Part shown: positions 28,225 to 39,321 of the stretch, one piece after another
Layout: the number at the start of each line of letters is the position of its first letter
Numbering within the stretch: position 1 is the first letter of the stretch
NCBI RefSeq assembly: GCF_020921035.1
Contig: NC_063156.1
Span: 23,670,283-23,734,282, forward strand
Source: Rhodamnia argentea
Lineage: Eukaryota > Streptophyta > Magnoliopsida > Myrtales > Myrtaceae
DNA: 64,000 bases
Reading direction: 5' to 3'
Notes under the pieces: model-generated
The model's database searches: none
Told to the model about the DNA's origin: nothing
The model's input: only the letters and a program-made list of their open reading frames with translations
Translations under genes and position numbers: made by a program

Positions 28225-29963
28225 TTAGTTGGCAGCGCTCCGTTTGAGAAGAACAAACGTAGCACTACTATTTTTCGCAGACTCAAAGATAGACGACTGT
28301 TCGTGCTTCCGGGCTGCCGAATCGAAGAGCTCATCTAACATCTCGTCCCCAAATTACATTTGCTCCTTCAAGAGTCCCTCCAGACCCACTCTCCACTGAT
28401 GAGGTCTCTTTTTCGCCGTCGATGGATGGCCTTCTGCTGATTCTTCAACTAGCTTCGCCATTTTTGTGATGCTGAAACGCCCGTTCCTTTCTATGGCTTC
28501 TTTCACTTCTCAGTTGGATGCATAATACATCAGCAGGTTAAACTCGTCCATTCTCTCTTCACTTATAGTTCCCTGCACCAGAAAATTGAAGGATACTGTG
28601 AAGGTTCATTTGTTTTGCCAAAGTACGACCCTTCATTCCTAATATTCTAATGGACTCTACTAAGAACAATTGTTTTACCTTATTGACCATGTCCACGAGG
28701 CAAGATTCCAACAAATCTATAGACCTGTCGAGATAAAATTGAGAATGAGGAGCTCTGTCCTGATGGGTGGCGACGATACGCACCATTAGTCCTCCTAGAA
28801 CAACTTCTTGCCCTCTAGCATAGAGAAAAACCTCCATGTCCTAAGCGAATTAAGCTACATATGCTTCGATGACTTCTTTCTTCGCATTGTGGTAAAATAT
28901 TCTACCTTTGTTCCAGGCTGGAGAGCTCTTGTCCTGAGCTTCTTTTGAAACTTCTGAAAGCCAATGAAGAGCGAAGGAAGAGTAAACAAAGTGAACACAG
29001 CTTTTGGGGAACAAGCGGTCGTGGAATGAACCCAGCACGCCGGCTGCATGATATCACCGGGCTGGTGGGAGTGATCTGAAGAGGGTGTTGAAGTCGTTCC
29101 CCACATAATCGTTGAAGAACACTTGGAATTCCAGGATTTGAGACTTGAGTCCTAGGGATTGGCACTCCTGCTCCACTGCTTGAAGAACGTTGCTCACAGC
29201 ATAGAATGTGTTAGGCCCGGCTGAGCAACCGAGATTGGCGACGAGAAAAGCCTCGGAGGAAGAGAATGCTTCAGTATTGAGATGTTTGGCTACGGCCTCC
29301 TGGATGAGTTTGCGGGCAAGGTCTATGATCATTCTCTGCAACAAGACGTTGTATTGTAGCCAGTGTATGTCATCTGTGGAGCGTTTGGCTTAAGTAGAAT
29401 TCTCAATGAAAGAACATACTCCAGTGATGCTGCACCACGCCACGCATTTAGGAAAAGCACGAGAGGATAGAAATACAGAACAGCAACTTTCGTCATAGAC
29501 ATTCAAAAACATCCTGGTTTGAGGATCTCTCGAAATTCTTGGGTTGGTTTCGCAAATTGGATTAGACACTGTGACATCCTGGATTAACTTCACTGAGGTA
29601 TTATACGAGCCAAGTTTTGTCTTTTGGCATACAAGTGAACAGCTTCCCAAGAGGTTACCCATTCTAGAAGTACTCCCACCAAAGCACGCTTAACTTAACC
29701 ATTCTCAAACTAAACTTTGCCATTATATCAAAAGGCGTCTTCATGAGTTAATTACAGTTTTCACATATATATTCCAGAATTGCTCTCCCCATGTTTGGTG
29801 TATAATTCGGCTCATTCCTGCTCCATTCACCATCCTAGAAGCCTATCAGGAGCAACTTCTTATCCAAGCTCTCTAGACCACTCTTCGCCCTCATCTAACC
29901 GGATCATTACAGACACGGAAAAGAACTATCTTTCATTGGATATCCTTTAGAGAGTCCATCCAT
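28225..29963 (-). pseudogene. SABATH methyltransferase pseudogene, copy 2
   Basis: Paralogue of the intact gene at 15831-17350, still aligning over exons 2 and 3. Lesions seen: the first exon keeps only the first ten codons (MDGLSKGYPM at 29963-29934) and lacks the conserved GGEGPxSY segment because about 75 bases are deleted; a 342-bp solo LTR sits in the exon-1/intron-1 region; exon 2 (about 29340-28680) has nonsense codons at SLPPAR* (Arg codon to TGA) and two at VA*FA*D; exon 3 (about 28570-28225) has stops after MYYASN and after KEQM. The SAM-binding LGCSAGPNTF is still readable. No normal protein can be made. Confidence 0.9.
29570..29911. mobile_element. Solo LTR (342 bp) with GACAC target duplication
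   Basis: Starts TGTGACATCCTGG and ends GGATCATTACA. It is flanked on both sides by GACAC (29565-29569 and 29912-29916). The undamaged paralogous site at 17221-17228 reads GGACACAG once, which supports a clean insertion after the duplication. No internal retroelement sequence. Confidence 0.85.
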
Positions 29964-29974
29964 CGTTGTGGTCG

Positions 29975-29975
<1 letters not shown>

Positions 29976-30041
<66 letters not shown>
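29976..30041. repeat. (TC)n(AC)n compound microsatellite
   Basis: About 23 TC followed by ten AC units, immediately upstream of the SABATH pseudogene start. It corresponds to the CT-rich leader of the intact paralogue at 17362-17390. Confidence 0.9.
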
Positions 30042-30042
<1 letters not shown>

Positions 30043-30620
30043 GCTTTCTGAGCACGCACTTGAGTGGCATGGAATGGCTGGTCTAGAGAGCTTATAAGGT
30101 GATGAAATCAGTGAAGTGTCGACGGTACAGCTGCTAAGCTGTTGACAATTAGGCAAAAGTGCACTATTTCGAACGTACGAGCAGTTGTTCCAATGTTAGG
30201 CGCTGTATAATCTACTGGAAAGGGCAGTTAAATATGTTAGGCTCGCGCAGCATCAGTCGTACCAAACCTAAACCGCGTAGCCATCCGATAAGATTACGCG
30301 CAGATGTCCCCAATCCGTCAATTTGGTCTGCAGTTCGCCAAGCTCAAGCCCTTGATTAACAAGTTGTGTCCAGCATGTTGCTTGCAAATTTTCGTTAATA
30401 GCTTCCACGGTCAACTCAACAAGCGAAAGGGAAGATTCCCCGATTTCCTGAACGTCATTTGATCATATGTTCAGGAAACAAAAAAACTAAGAAAAGGATG
30501 TCAAAGACCACATGCTTCATGCGTTCTTTTTTTCAAGGCAACTGTGCAGGCCCTCCCCAAAACCTGTCGCTCACTCAGACCTCAGCTTCAATAGAAGCTC
30601 AAGTTTATGGACTACAATAT

Positions 30621-31050
30621 GTGGGGGAAAATATCAAAAGAGTCTTAAACCTATTGCATTGATACCAATTTAATCCTAAATCTTTCAATTCGATCAATTT
30701 AGTCATATACCTTTTTGCATTGGTATCATCCGACTAACTTTAATCGAAAATTGCTGACGAGGACATCGACGGTACCCGACATCCACGTAAGAGGACCAGC
30801 ACTAACGGGGATAGTCTTAATAATGATTTTTGTAAAACACTAAATTTTAATTAATTTTTCCTTTATATATGTCTACCTCAGCATCGACCGTCCTACGTGA
30901 CATCACTGGTGTTCAAGTCAGTTATTTCCAAATGGACTGAATTGGTACCAATGTAAAAATATTTAGAACTAAATTAATCCAATTAAAAAGTTTCGAATTA
31001 AATTGGTACTAATATAATATATTTAGGACTTTTTTTTGTACTTTTCCCAC
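30621..31050. mobile_element. MITE with terminal inverted repeats (~430 bp)
   Basis: Left end GTGGGGGAAAATATC, with the following 60 bases (CTTAAACCTATTGCATTG, TACCAATTTAAT), is mirrored at the right end, whose reverse complement begins GTGGGAAAAGTAC and also contains TACCAATTTAAT. No coding capacity. Absent at the matching site of the left SABATH block. Target duplication not clear. Confidence 0.75.
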
Positions 31051-31239
31051 GATATTAGAGATGAATTCTAGCAATGTAATGTGGTTAGTCAATATATAGC
31101 CACAAAACGTCCTAGACGATGTTTGAAAAAGCTTTCGTGATCGCTCTCACTTACGCCGCATTTCTTTTACCTCGAAATATGGTAAGCATATGATCAAAAG
31201 TCATACTGGATATCGTGATAAATGTAAATCTCTTGCCTT

Positions 31240-32041
31240 ATGTAATCTCAAGCAGCAGGAGCATCTTTCTGCCATTTTATTAATTTACGATGCATTCCTT
31301 TGCGAATCTTTAACCAAAACTGAAAAATAAAGACTTAAGATCTCCATAAGCTTCTACAACCATGAAAAGAGTCATCGCTCTCACAAAGTAGTAGATTTTA
31401 AGCAAAACTTCCGCAGTTATGATAAGTCATTGTTAGCCAAATGAAAAGAAAACCCATATTTGGTGAACTCGGACAGAACAATTTAATGTTGTTGAAGAGA
31501 TGGTATGGTATGAGTCAGCTATATGGCTTAAACACACTGTAACAACTCAGATGCATCGGTACTCTAATCTATGTGCATCACTCTGGCAATAGATACCTCT
31601 CCATTTCTCAACAGCCCAACAAGATGCACTTGCCGGCGATGCAACATCGATCTTCACTCTCACCGTAGCCACTCAGATTGTTTACACAGGTCCCTTAGTT
31701 GCCTGACGAAAAAAAGCATGAGAGAAATTCTTAATCTCAATATACGATTCTCTACGAAGCATAGTGTCAACTAATTCTCATGTGTCTTCAATATTTCCCA
31801 GCAAAGGTGAAGGTTCTGATCTTGGCACTAAAAGGTTCACGCGTCAACATTAAATTCTTAGTGACCTCCAACTAAAAAAGTAACTTTGATGACAGAATGA
31901 AGGCTTATACCTTCATTTAACCTTTCTAATTTAACAGCACAATTAATCAACGGAAAAGTAACACAAGTTGACTAAGCAAAATGGTCCATCATGAAAGAGA
32001 AAGCAATGGCAGGGACATTTCTTACCTATTCCCAAAAATGT
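31240..32041. other. Spacer and eRF3 3' flank
   Basis: AT-rich. It includes the downstream side of the eRF3 stop codon and no other recognisable gene. Confidence 0.5.
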
Positions 32042-35000
32042 TCAAGCTCTAGCTATCACAGGTAAATCGGTGACCTTCCCGACAGCCACTGTCTTGCCTG
32101 CAGAAAAAAGGTTCACGCTGTGAGTCTACACACTTTTCTTCCACACGGCATCTAGAAAATAAGGAAAGATAATAATAAACATCCATTCTTCACCTTCAGT
32201 ACGAAGAGTGAACCTCCCAAGCTGTGCGAAATCAGAGAACTTCTCAATACATATCAAGTTGTTCACCTGGTGAAACATTTCCACATGAAGGCCACGTCAA
32301 TAAACATAAAAGAGCTGGCAAGACTACATCCATTAGACAAAAAGCTTAAATGCGACCGACAAAGTACTACTGTGCTTGGGGTGGTTATTACCAACCATAA
32401 GTGCTAGTAGGAGGTGGACTGCCAGCAATTCAAAAGGCACCATTTGACATCAAACAATTCCAAAGGACAAATCCTCTTTCAGAAACTACTTAGGTCTGTG
32501 GAAACGTACATGAATGCGACAAACGACCACGGCCCCATTCTTCACAAATAGAACTTTCTTTTTTAATGGCTTTTTGGCCTTTGGATCGATTTGCTGTAGC
32601 AGCTCAACAATCTCGCATTCCTCAACAACCGCATGTATGTGTAGAACAGCCTTATAACCAGCTGTAAAGATCGCCTGAGGTATTTGTGTAGTTGAGCTAT
32701 CATTCACATGGCTAACTTATCAAAAAACTAAAGATGCTCAAAGCACAGCCAATACGAATATGGAAGAAGACTAATAATTTGTTCCACGTACATTGTCTAG
32801 CAGCTCAAGAATCTGCAGCTGGGCAACAAACTCAGTGACTGCAGCAATTGGTTTCTCTGGTCAATGAAAAAAACATCGTATGTCATTGGAGGTACCAGAT
32901 CATGAAAACAACTCCTATAAGCACCCCACCTTAGAAGAAGAACTACAAGAAGAAAATGGACAAACAACAGTATAAATTCTTCTTTGAAAGATATAGAGGG
33001 ACAATGAAAAAAAGAAATACATACCAACACTTGACAAGACAAATCCAGACAATATGTCCTTGTCTTCAATCCCAAACAGTGCAACCCGGACATTTTCACC
33101 AGGTCCAGCACAACTAACCCTATCATCATCTTGGTGCACAGCAAGCACTTTCGCATAGGCCTGCAAGGCAATGATAGAACTCTCAAATGAACCAGCAACA
33201 AACAAGAAAGTGCGAAACTACAGCTAAACTCATGCAGATCATTTACCTTATTTGGCATGAGAACTAAAGAATCACCTTCACGTATGCTGCCTGATTCCAC
33301 TTTTCCCATGACAAGAGTTCCCATTTCCTTGAATTTGTCAATGATAGGCATCCTACAAGTTGGAAGTTCATCATCAAATGCCTGAACTACTTAACAAATA
33401 CAAGAAGAATATGAACAAGAAGTAGTTTAGAACACAACCACATTTAGTCCTAATAACACCCATAATTGGTAGCACCGCAATTTCACGATGCTACAACCAA
33501 GACTAAATGCTTTGTCCAAGCAAGATAGGCAATTGAAAGTCTTCCACCATATATGAAACAGCGATATCCATTATAATGTAAAGGCAAAGTTAAAAATCCT
33601 TTGATTCATTAAAAGAGAATAACTTATTGTGCAGAAGCAAGCATAAAAAAAAAAAATTCACGCACATACGCATGACAGCGTGTGCATATGCATACTTGAT
33701 TGTGTCAGTGAGTGAATTTGCAAACCTGAGCCCACGTGGCTCTGTGTTTTGTACACAGAGCGCATACCCTTGTGCGAGAGAGATAGGTAGAGTTTTTTAA
33801 TCTAAAGCTTTAAGAATCAAACTGCATATTAGAACTTGTATCACGAATCTCAACATCAGAATTAATTGTCTTCCATTGTAGTTACTCTAATTACAACCAT
33901 CAGGCTGCTTTTTCACTTGAATGTTCTTTAAAAAAGGATGACGAGAAAAGGCATGTGGTTTAACATGCTAACATGTTATAAGAAGGTACCCTTATAATCA
34001 ATGAGGTCCAAGCACATAAAATTGTAATGGCAATGCCAGGAAAAGCATTATCATGTGCTCTTTGTATGAAAGAATAGTAACAAAAGTAATAAAATCACAT
34101 GCGTTAAGTAGTCAAGCAACTAGTGAGTTACTCAAGCTTGACCAGTTGACTACCACTCAGTTCGACACGCTTTGGCTTGATTGTGTTCATGTGCTCTTCG
34201 TATTGAAGAATATTAACAAAAGCAATAAACCATGTGTTAACTAGTTGAGCTACTAGTGAATTACTCAAGCCTGACCAATTTGACTGCCACTCGGTTCGAT
34301 GCGTTTTGGCTTGACTTAAAAGACAGTTCTTTTTTCTAAAGCTAAAAATTGTCATGGAAACTGCTACATCAAGATAATTAATTGCTTTTATGACAAAATG
34401 ACTTCATTGCACTAAACATGCAAGTTAGAGAACTCGACCGCCCAAATTAAAACTTTGAGGACCGGATTGCACAGATAATGCAAGTTAAAGGAATAAATGT
34501 GGGATTACCCTTTAAATTTATGTGCTTCTATAACACGTCGCATTATAAAAAACAAGTATTAGTAGCATAACTATTCTTTTAATTCAGTGTTACCTCAGCG
34601 GAGATGGTGGTTGCAAGGGATGACAGAGGTAACATTTTAGGAGCATGGTAACTAGTAATGTCTACTCCTCGCCACTTGAAACAGAGACTGAGGCAGCTTA
34701 CTGGGCTGGTTGCCTAGCATGAGATTGAGGACATAACAACGTAATCTTTTGAAGGCAACTGCCAAGTGTTATAAAGTCAGTTGTGGACCTAAAAGGCCAC
34801 ATGGACAGGAGGTCATCGACGTGCATACTGGACCTGAGAAAATTTCTTTACTCGCATGAGGGATGGAAGTTCCTCTGGAGCCCCAGGAGTGCGAACAAAG
34901 TTGCACGTTCAAGGTCTAAGTGGGCCTAATTTAATCACCTAGGTTTCAATATCTGTACTTTAAATTTTGCCCGAATGTAACAAAGGATTTGTTAGAATAT

Positions 35001-38000
35001 GACACTTAAATCTGTAAGAGTTGGATCTTTACAAGAATTAGAAATTCGAATAACTTGCTCTGTTGGCTTGCCAAAAAAACAAAAAGGAACTTCATTTTGA
35101 CATCTGGCCCTACTGATGTTTGAGGCCATCATTTGAATTATCAAGCCTACTCAAGGCAAGGTCGAGCATGTATTTAACTTAATCGCACTTGTTGAAAGCT
35201 CAAAAATCAAGTTCAATTAAGCATGTGTCAAGCATAAAAGTCTTGACACTTGGAGACCCAACATTGAGTGGTAAACTACATGGACTTGACTCAACTTAAT
35301 TGCGCCCCTATGATTGACTGAGCTACAATAATCAAGAAGATAAGAAAGTGATCAAGGAGATCATTTGATGTTACCTGAAAGGACCCTTAGGATCACGTGG
35401 AGGAACCTCAACAGCATCGAGAGCTTCAAAGAGGCACGGCCCATTCCACCACGAACATAAGCTTTTGTCAACTCCAGTTTTTATGTTTGAACCAACCAGA
35501 CCAGATATCGGTAGAAATAGAACATCTGCAATGACCAAAAAAAAGGTAAGACAACTTGGCGACAGATACAGCACAAGCCTGGGAATACTACTGCCCACAT
35601 TCCCCTACAAACTTTTCAGAGCAGTATAAAGAAACAGTACCTTTCTTCACGTTATAGCCTGAAGACTTTAGAAAAGGTGTCATCTTCGATTCAATTTCAT
35701 CATACCTGAAACATAGACACCAGCAAGAGCAAATGACAACGATATTAGAAATATATGTATGTGTGCCCATGCAGCAGGTGTTTTTTTTTCTTGGTTGGGG
35801 GTTTGGGGGGAGGGGGGGGGGGGGGAGGGGGGAGGGGCCGAGGCGGGGTGGAGGGAGGGAGGAGGGAGGGAGAGAGACCTTTCTTTAGACCAATTTACAG
35901 TGGGATCATCCATTTTATTTACAACAACAAGCAGCTTAGATACACCCAAGGTTTTAGCTAGCTGGACGTGTTCACGGGTTTGTCCACCTTTCTCGTATCC
36001 GGTCTCAAATTCCCCCTTTCTAGCAGATATTACCTGGGAGAGTGGGTTTGGAACAAGGAGCTATAGTGTGAGAACTTCAAAGAAACAAGAAAAAGAAACG
36101 TACTGTACCCATTCCTTACCAGTACGCCTATATCTGCCTGGGATGCCCCACTTATCATATTAGGGACATAACTTCTGTGACCCTGGAGAATCCACCCAAC
36201 AACAGAGAGAGAGAGAGAGAGAGGAGAGTGTCATTAATACTCAAGAAAATTGATCAGAAACTATCATCTTAACAAGAAAAACAGAAAAATCAAATAGCAT
36301 AGAATTCACACAAAGGTAATAACGGCATAAGAGACACAATTTCATGCTATAAGATTAGAACTACACAGCAGTGCAGGATGGACCTCCTGTGGTGCTCTGA
36401 GGATGCATAATTAACCAAGCCCGAGTAGTTTAAGGAACCAAAGGGTAAAAATAAATAGCTTACCGGTGCATCTAAAATGGTGAAACGAGTTGTTTCAGTC
36501 TCAAAATGTGCTCTCCCAACCTCAACTGTTTTACCCTGCATCAAGGTGAAATGATTTTAATCTGTTTAATTAAGATCCAATCTTCTGATATCTGGGGCAC
36601 CACGCATACATGCTTCAGGGCAAAGGAATTAAACAGAATTACAAAAAGCAATTACAAGAACTGCCTAGCACCTTAGCCCTCTCTTCTTCGTTAGTGTCCA
36701 TAATGTAAGCCATGTACCTATCATAAAGATGATCAAAATAATAATGAGTAATGCAATTTACAGTTACCTCTGTGATTGATGATACGTATTAAAACCTGCA
36801 TATGATGACAGTGTAACCAATAAATCACCAGGGCAAAGAACCAAAGGAAATGCCTCACCAGCTTTCTCTACTCTTGTCCTTGGCTTCTTTCTCGTACTTT
36901 TGGATTGTACGATCATCAACCTGTCCACTAAGAAGGAGAATCTGGCCACCTGTCGTTGATTTTCCAGCATCTGTAACCCAGAATCAATATCTAATGGGAT
37001 CAAGCAGGGATAAACATATGGGTTGCAACCTGCAAGTTGCAAGCACTGAATACCACAAAGCATCTAAGAAACATCATGTGAAAATCTTTAACCCTTTCAA
37101 CTGTTTGTCTAATATGAGTCTTTTTGAGCCAACTATAATAAGCGAAAATCAAAGCATTGTGATTCTCTTCCAAAGGACAAAAGAGATGATACATTGGGAG
37201 AACCAAAATATAGTCCTTCAATTGCTTGCAGAAAAATAGCAACCTTAACTCTTCATGCATCCAAGATTAATCTAAAGACTCAAAATCACAAGCAAATAAG
37301 GGAATCAGTAACAGCACTTTTCAAGTGCCGGGATCCAACAATTGACAGAGGCATAAAACTGACTTAACAATCTATGCTGATGAACCAACTGGAAAAGCAG
37401 ATCAACTTACCAACATGACCAATAAAAACAACATTCAAATGACGCTTCTCTTGTGCATCAACATGTTCAGCAGCAGATGCTTCACCATCATTCCCTACAA
37501 ATCCAAAATTTCAAATATGATTTAAGAGAAGTTAAGCAAGTACCAACCATTAATGACTTTAGGTTCAAAAAGGAAACAACAAAGCACCTCTTAGGTCAGC
37601 CTGGATCTGTTGGGAGGTTTTTAAGATCTTATCTTGGGCACCTGCAAAAACCCACAGGTAAATTCGTTTAACAAAGCTCACTAGTAGCCAAACTTTAGTT
37701 ATGTCGAAATTCTTAATAAACAGCTCATAAGCAAATGTATAAGAGATCTTCAACCAGTAAAATTAAGGGAAGCTCCCTAAGAAACAAGAACAACACATTG
37801 TTTCGCTCAGATTCTTATATTCATGAGCAAAGAAAAGAAAGGATCAGAGTACAACTGGAGGAGGGTATTGTGACTAACGCAAGGCTGTATGACAGATTGA
37901 CTCAAGTGAGAACCTTTCAGGCTGTGCTACAAAATAGATTAATATGCTTCACTCTTCCAGTTTCATCAAGGCGGGTGAGCTAGGAATTGATCAAGCTATA

Positions 38001-39321
38001 TGTATGCCCACAGTAATTGACAGCACAAGTTTTTTGCAACAGAGTATCTGACTCAAGCCCAAGCAAAAGAGATGTAACCTATGGAAATGATGAGCCCTAA
38101 AAAGTCTCAAGTGGAGCTTCTTCAAATACACCTGAGCTATGTAAATGGTCTACACTTGAAAAAACTCAGTGCAAAGTGTCAGTCAGTTAGCCAGTCTTCA
38201 AAGTTGCTCGCCATCACTTCACTTCCTAACTTAACTTCTCAATCCATTTATCACTTATTAATAAAGAAAAAGGGATTGATCACAAGCACTCAGATTCCAA
38301 CAGGAGCAGCCAGAGAAAAGGGAACTTATCAAAGAAAAAGGAGAAAGCTAAATCCTGCACGGCTCTCTTGCCAAAACTCATATTTACATATACAATAACC
38401 ATTGAATTTCATTGCCATCGTATTAAGACCAAATTAATCAATCACCAACCTTCCTCTGTTTCATCAACCATCTCCATTTCTTCATGTTTTGATCATCAGG
38501 ATCAACAACCCCATTATTCTCTTCTGCCAAGATCGAACACATCCAAAGAGAAAAACCAAAAAAGTTCAACCAAGACATCTAGAGTACAAAGCTATCTGAA
38601 ATTCATATTCCGGAAGAAAAAAGAAGGGGAAAAACACACTTAAGAATCCATGATTACAAGCCTTCTTATTGCTACCTGCTGGGTGAAGTTGCAACCCACG
38701 AATGTCTTCCTTGATATCTAGCATTTAGCAAAACATGTCAAACAAGTCATTTCCAGTCACAGACATGAAAACCTCGAACAACTTCTCAATAACGCACTTA
38801 GACACATTTCCACCACCGACAACTTTCTTTGTTCAAATTTAATCTTGCATGTTTCTCCGTATACGTTCATCGTATCTCCTTTCTTCATGGGCTTCATTAA
38901 CAAGCGACTCAGTCGAAGTGATGTCTAATTACTTGAGAAAAAACTCAACAGTTCGCTTAAAAAAAAAAAAAAACCAAAAGAACGATGAAACTCGAAAAGC
39001 CTCATCGGTTCGTTTTCTCGCAAGAAAGGGTAGAACTTGAATATTTCTAGTCCAGCAGGAACGACCGGGAATTGAGCTCCGATCACCATATTAAAAACAA
39101 GAAGTAAAGTTCGGTCGTTCATCCGAAAGTTCCAACTCGAGGAATCAACGACTCAATCAGGAAAAATCCAGATATTAGAGTTTTTTCAACTCCCGGACTC
39201 GTTACCGGACGTGCTTTCGAATCAGAACAAACGTGCCCATCAAACCAAGCATCTTCAACAAAAATAAGCAGGTGGGAAGTAAGAATATTGGCGGGAAATA
39301 TGAAGAACAGGACTTACCCAT
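32042..39321 (-). CDS. ERF3: Eukaryotic peptide chain release factor eRF3 (GTPase), one-base lesion in exon 3
   Basis: GTPase that acts with eRF1 to end translation. Minus-strand exons: 39321-39318, 38717-38676, 38523-38450, 37641-37588, 37494-37411, 36970-36859, 36717-36672, 36535-36464, 36182-36120, 36033-35879, 35705-35641, 35525-35375, 33352-33247, 33160-33025, 32856-32792, 32674-32510, 32266-32194, 32097-32042. Introns are GT-AG, and the ATG is split one base before the first intron. Motifs: G1 GHVDAGKST, G3 DAPGH, G4 NKMD, then the beta-barrel domains II/III ending in [11 protein letters not shown]. About 507 residues would result. All phases fit except exon 3, whose 74 bases leave the frame one base short in the run CAAAACATG, exactly where the acidic N-terminal segment would otherwise read on into exon 4. 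It is either a real null/low-function allele or an assembly error. The acidic N-terminus is short compared with other eRF3 proteins. Confidence 0.92.
33353..35374 (-). other. 2-kb intron of eRF3 carrying repeats
   Basis: The longest eRF3 intron. It holds a copy of the 27421-27650 repeat, a 135-bp tandem duplication and AT-rich filler. No nested gene is seen. Confidence 0.6.
34050..34315 (+). repeat. ~135-bp tandem duplication in eRF3 intron
   Basis: CATGTGCTCTTTGTATGAA..GCTTTGGCTTGA (about 34051-34180) is repeated as CATGTGCTCTTCGTATTGAA..GTTTTGGCTTGA (about 34188-34314). Confidence 0.85.
35797..35878 (+). repeat. G-rich tract abutting the eRF3 exon-10 donor
   Basis: On the plus strand, at least eight runs of three or more G within about 80 bases, including one of about 15 G. 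It ends directly at the 5' splice site of intron 10 (GT at 35878-35877 on the minus strand). The transcribed RNA is therefore C/U-rich; the G-rich strand is the template and could fold as a G-quadruplex. Confidence 0.9.

Larger units (their letters stand above)
27660..31170. repeat. Segmental duplication, right copy (SABATH block)
   Basis: Direct copy of about 15640-18990. It carries the decayed SABATH gene, a solo LTR and a MITE that are absent from the left copy. Confidence 0.8.
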
